From Pseudoroseicyclus tamaricis (GTDB lineage Bacteria; Pseudomonadota; Alphaproteobacteria; Rhodobacterales; Rhodobacteraceae), in NCBI RefSeq assembly GCF_012070395.1, contig NZ_JAAFYS010000001.1, positions 908,001 to 972,000 of the forward strand: a DNA stretch of 64,000 bases. The letters are read 5' to 3'. The position numbers and the translations under genes are program-made. Positions within the stretch are counted from its first letter, which is position 1. The number at the start of each line of letters is the position of its first letter. Under the pieces are notes generated by a model that was not told where the DNA came from, did not search any database, and saw only the letters and a list, made by a program, of their open reading frames with translations. Shown in pieces: positions 52,189 through 61,215 of the stretch.

Positions 52189-53085
52189 GATCGCTCCGGC
52201 CGAGCCGGCCCGACAGGGCCGGGAGAGGCGCGCCGCCGGGCGTGTCCTCCACCGCTCGTCGCTGCGCGTGCTGCTGCGTGATCCGATGGGTGCGCTCGGG
52301 CTGATCCTCGTCGTCACCTTCGTCGGCATGGCCGTCTTCGCGCCTTGGCTCGCGCCCTACGACCCGCTCAAGCTCGACGTCATGAACAAGTTCCAGCCGC
52401 CCTCCTGGGCCCACCCCGCGGGGACGGACCAGCTGGGCCGCGACCTTCTCTCGCGCATCATCTACGGCGCCCGCACCGCGCTCTCCATCGCGCTCACCTC
52501 CGTGGGCCTCGCCGGCATCGGCGGGCTGATCCTCGGCATGATCGCCGGCTACGGGCCGCGCTGGCTCGACGGGATCCTCGTGCTGATCTTCGATTCCGTC
52601 TCCTCGCTGCCGATGATCATGCTGGCGCTGGCCGTCATCACCATCATCGGCCCGGGAACGGACACCCTGATCCTCGTCGTCGTCACCGTCTCCATCCCCG
52701 CCTATGCCCGGCTGATCCGCGCGCAGACGCTGGGGATGGCGCAGTCGGACTTCATCGTGGCGGAGCGGGCGATGGGCGCCTCGGGGGCGCGCATCCTCAT
52801 CCGCCACCTGCTGCCGAACGTCGTCGGCCCGCTGGTCATCCTGCTCTCCATGGACGTGCCCATCGTCATCATGCTGGAGGCTGGGCTGAGCTACCTCAAC
52901 CTCGGGGTGCGCCCGCCGACGCCCTCCTGGGGCAACATCCTCTACGACGGCTACACCTCCCTGCGCTCGGCGCCCCACATGGTGCTGATCGCCGGGCTGC
53001 CGCTGGTGCTCTCCACCCTCGGCTTCACCTTCCTCGGCGAGGGCCTTCGCGACGCGCTCGACCCCAAGCTGGTCAAGGGGGGCGC

Positions 53086-53089
<4 letters not shown>
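52172..53089 (+). CDS. peptide/nickel-type ABC permease (DppC-like)
   Basis: 305 residues with a charged N-terminus (RQGRERRAAGRVLHR) and six helices. Marks: FAPWLAPYDP, HPAGTDQLGRDLLSRIIYGAR, IPAYARLIRAQTL, DFIVAERAMGASGARILIRH and a conserved SYLNLGVRPPTPSWG near the end. Second permease of the importer; four-base overlap with the ATPase gene. Confidence 0.92.
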
Positions 53090-54039
<950 letters not shown>

Positions 54040-54070
54040 CTGGCCGGACCATGGCGCGGCTGGCGTCTGC

Positions 54071-54127
54071 GGGACCGTGGGCCAGCCCCCGGATCCCCCG
54101 GGATTCTTCGGGAGCAAAGACAGGGGC
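54071..54127 (-). repeat. gene-end GC-palindrome element, copy 7 (reversed)
   Basis: On the minus strand CCCCTGTCTTTGCTCCCGAA, GAATCCCGGGG, GGGGGCTGGCCC and GGTCCC. It is inverted relative to the genes around it, against the usual pattern, and faces copy 8. Confidence 0.6.
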
Positions 54128-54160
54128 CGCGGCGCCCGGTGCTCCCCGGCCCGCCTCACG

Positions 54161-54240
54161 CCCCTGTTTCATCTGGCCGGAAATACCTCGGGGGGCTCCG
54201 GGGGGCTGGCCCCCCGGTCCCGCCGCTTCCACCAGCGCGC
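54161..54240 (+). repeat. gene-end GC-palindrome element, copy 8
   Basis: CCCTGTTTCATCTGGCC, GGAAATACCTCGGGGGG, GGGGGGCTGGCCCCCCGG and TTCCACCAGCGC. Together with copy 7 it separates the two ATPase genes of one importer, a place where a full terminator would be unexpected. Confidence 0.7.
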
Positions 54241-54265
54241 CGCCCGCCGCCCCGGGAGCCTCCGC

Positions 54266-55273
54266 ATGACCCCGCTCCTGCACCTGCAAGACCTCTCGGT
54301 TGACCTGCCCCTCGGCGGCCTCTTCTCCCGGGGGAAGGCGCTCAACATCCTCGCCGGCATCACCCTCGATCTGCCGAGGGGCCAGACGCTCGGCCTCGTC
54401 GGCGAGAGCGGCTCGGGCAAGACGACGCTGGCGCGCGCCATCCTCGGCCTGCAGCCCAGCTCCGGCACGATGCTCTTCGATGGCAAGCCACTGGCCTCGC
54501 GCTCCGACTACCGGGCCATCCGCCGCCGCTCCGCCCTGATGTTCCAGGATGCCGCCGCCTCGCTCTCGCCCCGCATGAATGTCGAACAGGCGATCACCGA
54601 GCCCTTCACGATCCACCGCGAGCCCATGGGCCGCCGCCGTGACCGGGCCGCCGAGCTCCTCGCCGAGGTCGGCCTGCCCGCCGCCTTCGCCGCCCGCTTC
54701 CCGCACGAGCTCTCCGGCGGGCAGGCGCGGCGCGTCGGCGTGGCGCGGGCGCTGGCGCTCAAGCCCGAGCTGGTGATCGCCGACGAGCCGACAGCGGGGC
54801 TCGACGTCTCGGTGCAGGCCGACATCCTCAACCTGATGGCCGACCTCAAGGAGCGGCACGGGCTGAGCTACCTCGTCATCACCCACAACCTCGCGCTGAT
54901 CCGCCATGTCGCCGACCGCATCGCCGTCCTCTACCTCGGCCGGCTGGTGGAGACGGGGCCGACGGCGGAGATCTTCGCCGTCCCCGCGCATCCCTACACG
55001 CAAAGCCTCATCGCCGCCGAGCCGAAGCCCGATCCGCGCAAGCGGCGGGCCGACCTCGCGATCCAGGGGGAGATTCCGGGCGTCCTGCGCCGCCCGCGGG
55101 CCTGCGAGTTCCACACCCGCTGCCCCCTCGCGCAGGAGATCTGCCGGCAGGACGAGCCGGTCCTTCGCACCATCGCGCCGGGCCGTCAGGCCCGCTGCCA
55201 CCTCATTGAAGAAAAGACCTTGAACAGGGAGACGACCGATGAACTGGACCACCAATCGCCGCAGCTTTCTTAA
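54266..55273 (+). CDS. peptide-type ABC transporter ATPase (DppF-like)
   Basis: 335 residues. Walker A GESGSGKTT, Q-loop MFQDAAASLSPRM, signature LSGGQARRVGVARAL, Walker B LVIADEPTAGLDVS, switch VITHNLALI, and a C-terminal CEFHTRCPLAQEIC cysteine motif. An LPLGGLFSRGKAL segment near residue 20 is typical of DppF. Its last 35 bases overlap the start of the substrate-binding protein gene. Confidence 0.92.
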   Translation: MTPLLHLQDLSVDLPLGGLFSRGKALNILAGITLDLPRGQTLGLVGESGSGKTTLARAILGLQPSSGTMLFDGKPLASRSDYRAIRRRSALMFQDAAASLSPRMNVEQAITEPFTIHREPMGRRRDRAAELLAEVGLPAAFAARFPHELSGGQARRVGVARALALKPELVIADEPTAGLDVSVQADILNLMADLKERHGLSYLVITHNLALIRHVADRIAVLYLGRLVETGPTAEIFAVPAHPYTQSLIAAEPKPDPRKRRADLAIQGEIPGVLRRPRACEFHTRCPLAQEICRQDEPVLRTIAPGRQARCHLIEEKTLNRETTDELDHQSPQLS

Positions 55274-56789
55274 GGCCACCGGCGGCGGCCTCGCCGGCCT
55301 GATGGCCACGCCGCACTTCGCCTGGGCGCAGGAGGGGGACACGCTGCGCATCCGCATGGCCGGCGACTTCCAGGTGCTCGACCCCTGGGGCGAGATCGGC
55401 GGGCTCGACGACGTCATCAACCGCTGCACGACCGTCACGCTCGTGCGCATCTCCGACATGCGCGAGGGCTCCGAGTGGGAGCTCTACGCCGCCGAGAGCC
55501 TCGAGTGGCAGAGCGACACGGCGCTGGCCTTTACCCTCCGCGACGGGCTGAGCTGGACGAACGGCTACGGCCCCGTGACGGCCGAGGACGTGAAGTACTC
55601 CTTCGAGCGCATCGCCGGCTCCGACAGCGCCTGGGCCTACCAGTTCGAGATGCTCGACCGCGTCGAGGTCACCGGCGAGCGGACGGGCGTCATCCACCTG
55701 ACGCAGCCCTTCGCGCCCTTCATCGTCACCGCGCTGCCCTATTACGGCGGGCACCTCGTCTCGAAGGCGGCCGTCGAGGAGGCCGGTGGCTCCTTCACCA
55801 CCGAGGCGCCGGCGGAGTGCGGACCCTTCCTCTTCTCCTCGTGGGAGCAGCAGCAGAAGGTCACGCTGACGGCCAACCCGGACTGGACGGGCGAGGCGCC
55901 CGACTTCTCCACCATCGAGTTCTACATCGTGGAGGACGATCAGTCTGCGCTCCTCGCCTACGAGGCGAACAGCTTCGACTTCACGCGCGTCGCGCCCTCC
56001 TCCGTCAACCAGCTCCATGCCGACATGCCCGAAGGGGCGGAGCTGATCGAGGCGGATTCGACCACCTACACCTGGCTGACGGTCAACCAGAACGCGCCCA
56101 CCCTGCAGGACCCGCGGGTGCGCCGCGCCATCCAGCTCGCCTATGACAGCGAGGCGGTGCTCTACGGCGCCTATGACGGCGTCGTCGGCCGCGCCGCCGG
56201 CCTCGTCCCGCCCGGCTCCCCCTACGCGCGGGAGAGCAACATCTACGCCGAGCGCGATGTCGAGCAGGCGCGGGCGCTGCTGGCAGAGGCGGGGGCCGAG
56301 GGGCTGACGCTCAACCTCGTGGCGCTGACCGACAGCACCTCGCAGACCATCGCCCAGATCATCCAGGCGAGCCTGTCGGAGGCCGGCATCAACGTGGTGA
56401 TCCAGCCGACGGAGGAGGCCGCCTACTGGTCGCTCGGCGACATGACGGCGGGTGACGATTACCTGACGCTGGAGCTGGTCCTGCAGAGCTTCGCCGGAGG
56501 GGTCGACCCGACGGAGAACTTCGTCTGGTTCCGCCCCGACCAGATCGGCGTCTACAACTGGACGTTCTTCGACAGCCCCGAGTTCGAGGAGCTCTACCAG
56601 GCCTCGCTGGTGGAGCTGGACGAGACGGCGCGCGCCGGGATGTTCAACCGGATGGAGGACCTGATGGAGGAATCGGGCTCCTTCGTCTTCATCGCCTTCG
56701 ATCCTTACGTCGCGATCCACGATGCCGGCATCGAGCCGGTCATCCTTGCCGACGGTCACCCCGACCCGGTACGCTTCTCCAAGGAATGA
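55239..56789 (+). CDS. ABC peptide-type substrate-binding protein (SBP_bac_5)
   Basis: 516 residues with a Tat signal (NRRSFLKATGGGLAGLMA, cleavage near AWAQ). The mature protein is a family 5 solute-binding protein: NGYGPVTAEDVKYSFERIA, RVAPSSVNQLHAD, NAPTLQDPRVRRAIQLAYD, GLVPPGSPYARE and FVWFRPDQIGVYNW. Family members bind peptides, opines, nickel and various amines. Placement at the end of the importer operon with a preceding AGGGAGA suggests strong expression. Confidence 0.92.
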   Translation: MNWTTNRRSFLKATGGGLAGLMATPHFAWAQEGDTLRIRMAGDFQVLDPWGEIGGLDDVINRCTTVTLVRISDMREGSEWELYAAESLEWQSDTALAFTLRDGLSWTNGYGPVTAEDVKYSFERIAGSDSAWAYQFEMLDRVEVTGERTGVIHLTQPFAPFIVTALPYYGGHLVSKAAVEEAGGSFTTEAPAECGPFLFSSWEQQQKVTLTANPDWTGEAPDFSTIEFYIVEDDQSALLAYEANSFDFTRVAPSSVNQLHADMPEGAELIEADSTTYTWLTVNQNAPTLQDPRVRRAIQLAYDSEAVLYGAYDGVVGRAAGLVPPGSPYARESNIYAERDVEQARALLAEAGAEGLTLNLVALTDSTSQTIAQIIQASLSEAGINVVIQPTEEAAYWSLGDMTAGDDYLTLELVLQSFAGGVDPTENFVWFRPDQIGVYNWTFFDSPEFEELYQASLVELDETARAGMFNRMEDLMEESGSFVFIAFDPYVAIHDAGIEPVILADGHPDPVRFSKE

Positions 56790-56845
56790 GCCAGGCGCGG
56801 CGCCCCGGGAAGCGGGGCGCCGCCGCTACCCCGGACGGGAGCGCG

Positions 56846-57448
56846 ATGACCGCCAGGAAGGCCCCCAAATACGTCCGCCTCTCGGGCGAGGAGCGCCGGG
56901 CCCAGTTGGTCACCGCCGGGCTCGCCTGCATGGCGCGCGGCGGCATCCAGGAATTCACCGTCGACCGCATCTGCGAGGAGGCCGGGGTCAGCCGCGGCCT
57001 CGTCATCCACCATTTCGGCTCGATGAACGCGCTGCTCGCCGCCGTCTATGCCTCCATGTACCTCGGTTCCACCCGCCTGCCGGGCCCGCCGGCGCCCGGC
57101 CAGACGCGGCTGGCGGCGTTGCTGGAGGCGTTCTTCGCGCCGGAAATCTTCAACCCCGGCGCCTTCACGATCTGGCTGACGCTCTGGGGGCAGATCTCCA
57201 TAAACGACGACCTGCGCGCCGAGCACCGCGTGCAATATTCCGGCTACCTCGCCGACGTGACCTCCGCCATCGCCGAGGCAGCCGTTGCCAACGGGCGGGA
57301 GGTGGAGGCCGAGCCGCTCGCCCGTGTGCTCATCTGCCTGATCGACGGGCTCGGCATCCAGCACTGCATCGAGCCGGAGACGATGCCGGCGGAGACGGCG
57401 CTGGCCGCATGCCGGCAATTGCTGCAGCCGCATCTCGGGGTGTTCTGA
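56846..57448 (+). CDS. TetR-family regulator (BetI-like)
   Basis: 200 residues from the ATG preceded by GGGAG; an earlier in-frame ATG at 56786 overlaps the binding-protein stop but lacks spacing for a ribosome site. The helix-turn-helix reads FTVDRICEEAGVSRGLVIHHFGSMNALLAAVY. The ligand domain (FNPGAFTIWLTLWGQISIN, RVLICLIDGLGIQHCI) resembles BetI, the choline sensor. Likely repressor of the 45.3-57.4 kb locus acting at the TGAAC-N4-GTTCA palindrome. Confidence 0.85.
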   Translation: MTARKAPKYVRLSGEERRAQLVTAGLACMARGGIQEFTVDRICEEAGVSRGLVIHHFGSMNALLAAVYASMYLGSTRLPGPPAPGQTRLAALLEAFFAPEIFNPGAFTIWLTLWGQISINDDLRAEHRVQYSGYLADVTSAIAEAAVANGREVEAEPLARVLICLIDGLGIQHCIEPETMPAETALAACRQLLQPHLGVF

Positions 57449-57520
57449 CCGGGGAGGGGGCTGTCTGCCCCCGCGCCTCCGGCGCCCCCCGAGGATTTTT
57501 CGGGACCAAAGACAGGGGCG
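57449..57520 (-). repeat. gene-end GC-palindrome element, copy 9
   Basis: Minus strand: CCCCTGTCTTTGGTCCC, GAAAAATCCTCGGGGGG, then GCGCCGGAGGCGC and GGGGGCAGACAGCCCCC. It lies beyond copy 10 from the aruI-like stop and in that gene's orientation, though it actually abuts the TetR stop. Confidence 0.65.
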
Positions 57521-57528
57521 CTCCTGGC

Positions 57529-57592
57529 TCTCGCTTTTCTCCAAATATCCCGGGGGGGCCGAAGGCGGGGGGCAGCGCCCCCCTCTGTCCGT
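57529..57592 (+). repeat. gene-end GC-palindrome element, copy 10
   Basis: TTTTCTCCAAATATCCCGGG, then GGCCGAAGGC and GGGGGGCAGCGCCCCCC. It has the orientation of the TetR gene and is paired back to back with copy 9 in the convergent gap 57449-57602. Confidence 0.65.
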
Positions 57593-57602
57593 CGGGCCGG
57601 GC

Positions 57603-59177
57603 TCAGACCGGTGAGCGGATTTCCAGCAGGGTCGGCCCGTCCTCGCGCCGCAGCTCGGTGAGCGCGGCGGCGACGTCGGCGGGGTCGGCGCCTGTCTGCC
57701 GGTAGGGCAGGGCGCAGGCTGCGGCGATGTGGGAGAAGTCGGGCGGCAGGGGATGGCAGCCGATGGCGGGCGTGCCGGCGCCCTCCATGGCGCGCGCGAT
57801 CTCGAGATAGGCGCGGTTGTTCCAGACGATGAAGGTGATCGGCAGGCGCTCCTCGGCGGCGGTCATCAGCTCGGCGACGGAGAATTGCGCGCCGCCGTCG
57901 CCGTTCAGCGCGACGACCGGCGTGCCGGGGGCGGCAAGGGCAGCGCCGATGGCGGCGGGGATGGCGAAGCCGAGGGCCCCGTAGCCGGTGGCGGCGTTGA
58001 ACCAGCCGCCGGGGCGGTCGTGATCGTAGTAGAGGTTTCCGGCATAGACGGCCTGCGTGCTGTCGCCGACGATCAGGGCGCCGGGGAGGGCATCGCGGAT
58101 GGCCTCCAGGACCGCGAGGCAGGCGGCCATCTCCGCGTCGAGGGCGGCGCGGGCGGCGGCACGGGCCTTGCCGGCCCTGCGCGGGCCGTCTCGGGACTCG
58201 CTGGCCGGCAGGCGGGCGGCGAGGGCGGGGAGGAGCTCCTCGGCGCGGCCCGCGAGGGCGATTTCCGCCGGGTGGCGGCGCAGCTGCGCCTCGGAGACGT
58301 CGATCCGCACGAGGCGGGGCGGGGCGGGCCAGCCGCCGTCGACCATCATGTCATAATCGGTCTGGCCGAACTCCGTGCCGATGGCCAGCACCGCGTCCGA
58401 CTCGCGGACGAGGGCGCGCACGGGATCGAGGCTCGGGGAGGCGGGCACCGTCAGCGGGTGGGCATGCATCAGGCCGCGGGCGTTGACCGTCTGGATAACG
58501 GGGGCGTCCAGCGCCTCGGCCACCTCCCGCAGGGCGCCCTCGGCCCAGCGGGCGCCGCCGCCGGCGAGGATGACCGGGCGCGTGGCGGCGGAGAGGAGGC
58601 GGGCGGCGGCGTCCAGCCCCGGCGGCAGCGAGGGCGTGGGCGTCAGCGGCGGCTCGGAGGCGGGCGCGGCGGGCAGGGGCATGACGTCGAGCGGGATCTC
58701 GATATGGTGCGGGCCGGGGCGGCCGGTGGCGAGAGCCGCGAAGGCGGCGTCGAGCGCCGGGCCCAGCTCCTCCGGCGCCGAGACGCGGGTGGAGGAGAGG
58801 GCGACGGAGCCGGCGGTGGCGCGCTGGTCGGGCAATTCGTGGAGCTTGCCGAGGCCGCGGCCCAGCGAGGCGCGATCGTTGACGCCGGAGATCACCAGCA
58901 TTGGCGAGGAGTCCGCCCGGGCCTGCCCCATGGGGGTGAGCGTGTTGGTCACCCCCGGGCCGGTGATCACCAGCGCCACGCCGGGCCGGCCGGCGACGCG
59001 GCCGTAGCCATCGGCCATGAATCCCGCGCCCTGCTCGTGCCGGGCCGTGACATGGCGGATGCCGGAGCCGGCGAGGCCGCGGTAGAGCTCCACCGTGTGC
59101 ACGCCGGGGATCCCGAAGACGACCTCCACGCCCCGCTCCTCCAGCGCCGCGATCAGCGCTTCTCCGATGGTCGCCAT
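57603..59177 (-). CDS. aruI: thiamine-diphosphate decarboxylase, probably 2-ketoarginine decarboxylase
   Basis: 524 residues with the three ThDP-enzyme domains: pyrimidine-binding with the cofactor Glu (HVTARHEQGAGFMADGYGR), central (LLSAATRPVILAGGGARWA), and pyrophosphate-binding (GDGGAQFSVAEL, then NN about 26 residues later). It belongs to the acetolactate-synthase-like group. The gene two bases upstream is AruH-like, so the expected reaction is 5-guanidino-2-oxopentanoate to 4-guanidinobutyraldehyde in the arginine transaminase pathway. A generic acetolactate synthase-like role cannot be excluded from motifs alone. Confidence 0.75.
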   Translation of the reverse strand: MATIGEALIAALEERGVEVVFGIPGVHTVELYRGLAGSGIRHVTARHEQGAGFMADGYGRVAGRPGVALVITGPGVTNTLTPMGQARADSSPMLVISGVNDRASLGRGLGKLHELPDQRATAGSVALSSTRVSAPEELGPALDAAFAALATGRPGPHHIEIPLDVMPLPAAPASEPPLTPTPSLPPGLDAAARLLSAATRPVILAGGGARWAEGALREVAEALDAPVIQTVNARGLMHAHPLTVPASPSLDPVRALVRESDAVLAIGTEFGQTDYDMMVDGGWPAPPRLVRIDVSEAQLRRHPAEIALAGRAEELLPALAARLPASESRDGPRRAGKARAAARAALDAEMAACLAVLEAIRDALPGALIVGDSTQAVYAGNLYYDHDRPGGWFNAATGYGALGFAIPAAIGAALAAPGTPVVALNGDGGAQFSVAELMTAAEERLPITFIVWNNRAYLEIARAMEGAGTPAIGCHPLPPDFSHIAAACALPYRQTGADPADVAAALTELRREDGPTLLEIRSPV

Positions 59178-59179
59178 GT

Positions 59180-60355
59180 TCAGACCTCCGCTGTCACATG
59201 CGCCGCGATGCGGCGGGTCGCCTCGTCGATGCGCGCGTCGTCCACCGTCAGCGCCAGCCGGACCCAGCCGGCGATGGAGGGGCCGAAGACGCTGCCGGGC
59301 ATCAGCGCCACGCCCGTCTCCTCCAGCAGGGAGCGGGCAAAGGCGGCGTCGCCCCTCCCGGTGGCGCGGATGTCGACGAGGGCGAACATGCCGGCCTCCG
59401 GGCGGTTGACCCGGAGGGGCGTGAGCTCCTCCAGCCGCTCGGCGAGGCGGGAGGCCCGGGCCTGGAAGCGGGCGCACATGCCGCGCGCCGTCTCCGACGG
59501 GGCGGAGACGGCGAGCGCCGTCATGTCGGCGATGAAGGGCTGGTTGCCGAAGAGCATCGTCTCGGAGAGGGGCAGGAGCTTCTCGCAGAAGGCCTCCGAC
59601 CCGATGGCCCAGCCGGAACGGAAGCCGGGGGCGGCGTGGCTTTTCGAGATGGAGGAGACGATCACCGTGCGATCGGCGAGCTCGGGCAGGGCCAGCGGCG
59701 AGGCGAAGGGGGTGCCGGCGAAGATCAGCTCCTCGTAGACCTCGTCGGCGACGATCCAGAGGTCATGCTCCCGGGCGAGGGCGCCGATCTCGGCGATGTC
59801 CTCGGGGCGCAGGACGGCGCCCGTGGGGTTCTGCGGCGAGTTGAGGAGGATGGCGCGGCTGCGGGGCGTCACGCGCGCCGCCAGATCCTCCGCCGCCAGC
59901 CGGAAGCCGCGCTCGGGGCGGAGCGGGATGGCGATGGGCTCCGCCCCCGCCGCACGGATGACGCCCTCGTAGGTGGCATACATGGGATCGCCGACGAGAA
60001 CCTCGCTGCCGGGTTCCGCGAGGCCCATCATCACCGCGTAGAGCGCCGTCTGGGTGCCGGGAAAGCAGAGGACCTGCGCGGGCGTGATATCCCGCCCCGT
60101 GGTGCGGCTGTAGCGGGCGGCGAGCGCGGCGCGGAGGGTCGCCTCGCCCCGGCCGTCGGAATAGGCGGTGCGGCCGGCCAGCATGGCGGCGGCGGCAGCG
60201 TCGAGGAGGGGCGGCGGGACGGCGATGTCGGGGTTGCCGATGGTCAGGTCGATGACGTCCCGCCCCGCGGCGGCCATCTCGGCGGCGCGGAGGTGGATGT
60301 CCCACTTGGCGCCACCGAGGTGGCCAAGGCGGTCGAGGATGGGGGCGTAGCGCAT
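59180..60355 (-). CDS. aruH: class I aminotransferase, probably arginine:pyruvate transaminase
   Basis: 391 residues, PLP fold type I. Seen: MRYAPILDRL, AKWDIHLRA, DLTIGNPDIAVP, AYSDGRGEATLRAALA, NSPQNPTGAVL, VADEVYEELIF, the PLP lysine in SSISKSHAAPGFRSGW and the carboxylate Arg in GWVRLAL. The AWDIHxRA start and MFALVDIRATG segment recall Pseudomonas AruH. It is followed after two bases by the ThDP decarboxylase, the same gene pair as in the arginine transaminase route. Product 2-ketoarginine. Confidence 0.8.
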   Translation of the reverse strand: MRYAPILDRLGHLGGAKWDIHLRAAEMAAAGRDVIDLTIGNPDIAVPPPLLDAAAAAMLAGRTAYSDGRGEATLRAALAARYSRTTGRDITPAQVLCFPGTQTALYAVMMGLAEPGSEVLVGDPMYATYEGVIRAAGAEPIAIPLRPERGFRLAAEDLAARVTPRSRAILLNSPQNPTGAVLRPEDIAEIGALAREHDLWIVADEVYEELIFAGTPFASPLALPELADRTVIVSSISKSHAAPGFRSGWAIGSEAFCEKLLPLSETMLFGNQPFIADMTALAVSAPSETARGMCARFQARASRLAERLEELTPLRVNRPEAGMFALVDIRATGRGDAAFARSLLEETGVALMPGSVFGPSIAGWVRLALTVDDARIDEATRRIAAHVTAEV

Positions 60356-60384
60356 CAGGCGGCTCCGGTGGAGAGAGGGGAGAG

Positions 60385-60452
60385 AGCGGGACCGGGGGTT
60401 TTCCACCCCCGGACCCCCGGAGGATTTCATCGGACCAAAGACAGCGGGGCGC
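60385..60452 (-). repeat. gene-end GC-palindrome element, copy 11
   Basis: Minus strand: GCTGTCTTTGGTCCGATGAA, ATCCTCCGGGGG, then CCGGGGGTGGAAAACCCCCGG. It starts about 20 bases after the stop of the TetR gene at 60471, in that gene's orientation, and lies between it and aruH. Confidence 0.65.
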
Positions 60453-60470
60453 CGGGCGAAACGCGGCGCG

Positions 60471-61106
60471 TCATGACGGGGTGAGAGTCAGGCCGGCGAG
60501 GGTGCCGACGGAGGCGAGGGCAAGGGAGAAGATCTCGCCGGGGGAGAAGGCCTCGGGCAGGGCGCCGGCCTCCAGCCAGAGGCCGTCGATGACGGCGTTG
60601 CTGGCGATGGCGAGGGCCCGGGCCTCCTCCTCCGGGAGGGGGTTGCCCGCCTCCTGGCGCGCCTCGACGAGGAGGGCCTGCAGCTGGTCGCGATAGGCGA
60701 GGTAGCTGGCCTCGTGGGTGACGGCCATGGCCGGTGACTGGCGCACGAGGTGCAGGAACCCGGCCCAGAGGGAGAGGCCGGTGCTCTCCGCCACGGGAGG
60801 GGTGACGGAGGCGCGGATCATCGCCGTCAGCCGTGCGGTGGCGGAGGGGCCGGCGGCGGCGACCTGGGCCGCGATCGCCTCGCTCAGCGCCGCCATGTGC
60901 GCCTGGTACGCGGCGTTCACCAGCGCGTCCTTGCCGTTGAAATGGTGGCGGATCATGCCCTGCGTCACGCCCGCCCGCTCGGCGATGGCGCGCACCGTCG
61001 CCGCCTCGGGCCCCGCCTCGGCGAGGAGGGTGAGGGTGGCATCCACGAGATCCTGCCGGCGGTTGGCGGGGCTTTCGCGGCGATAGGCGCGGCGGGTGGT
61101 TGTCAT
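60471..61106 (-). CDS. TetR-family regulator (BetI-like)
   Basis: 211 residues. Helix-turn-helix ATVRAIAERAGVTQGMIRHHFNGKDALVNAAY, preceded by a basic start (TTTRRAYRRESPANRR). The sensor domain has LSLWAGFLHLVRQSP and AIASNAVIDGLWLEAG, again BetI-like. It is upstream of and co-directional with aruH/aruI, so it is the likely regulator of arginine catabolism here. A 12-base palindrome overlaps its start codon. Confidence 0.85.
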   Translation of the reverse strand: MTTTRRAYRRESPANRRQDLVDATLTLLAEAGPEAATVRAIAERAGVTQGMIRHHFNGKDALVNAAYQAHMAALSEAIAAQVAAAGPSATARLTAMIRASVTPPVAESTGLSLWAGFLHLVRQSPAMAVTHEASYLAYRDQLQALLVEARQEAGNPLPEEEARALAIASNAVIDGLWLEAGALPEAFSPGEIFSLALASVGTLAGLTLTPS

Positions 61107-61116
61107 ACGATTGTAT
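61105..61116. promoter_or_regulatory. palindrome over TetR start codon
   Basis: ATAC-GATT-GTAT, spanning the start codon of the TetR-type gene and a few bases upstream, in an otherwise GC-rich stretch. Candidate autoregulatory operator. Confidence 0.4.
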
Positions 61117-61149
61117 AGGGGCCATGGGACGGGGAGCGCAAGGGGGCAG

Positions 61150-61212
61150 AGGGCGGAGGGGGGCTCTGCCCCCCGCCTTCGGCTCCCCCCGAGGGTATTT
61201 GGGGCCAGATGA
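61150..61212 (-). repeat. gene-end GC-palindrome element, copy 12
   Basis: Minus strand: GTTCATCTGGCCCCAAATAC, CCTCGGGGGGAGCC, GAAGGCGGGGGGCAGAGCCC and CCC. It begins four bases after the LysR stop in the same orientation. Confidence 0.7.
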
Positions 61213-61215
61213 ACG

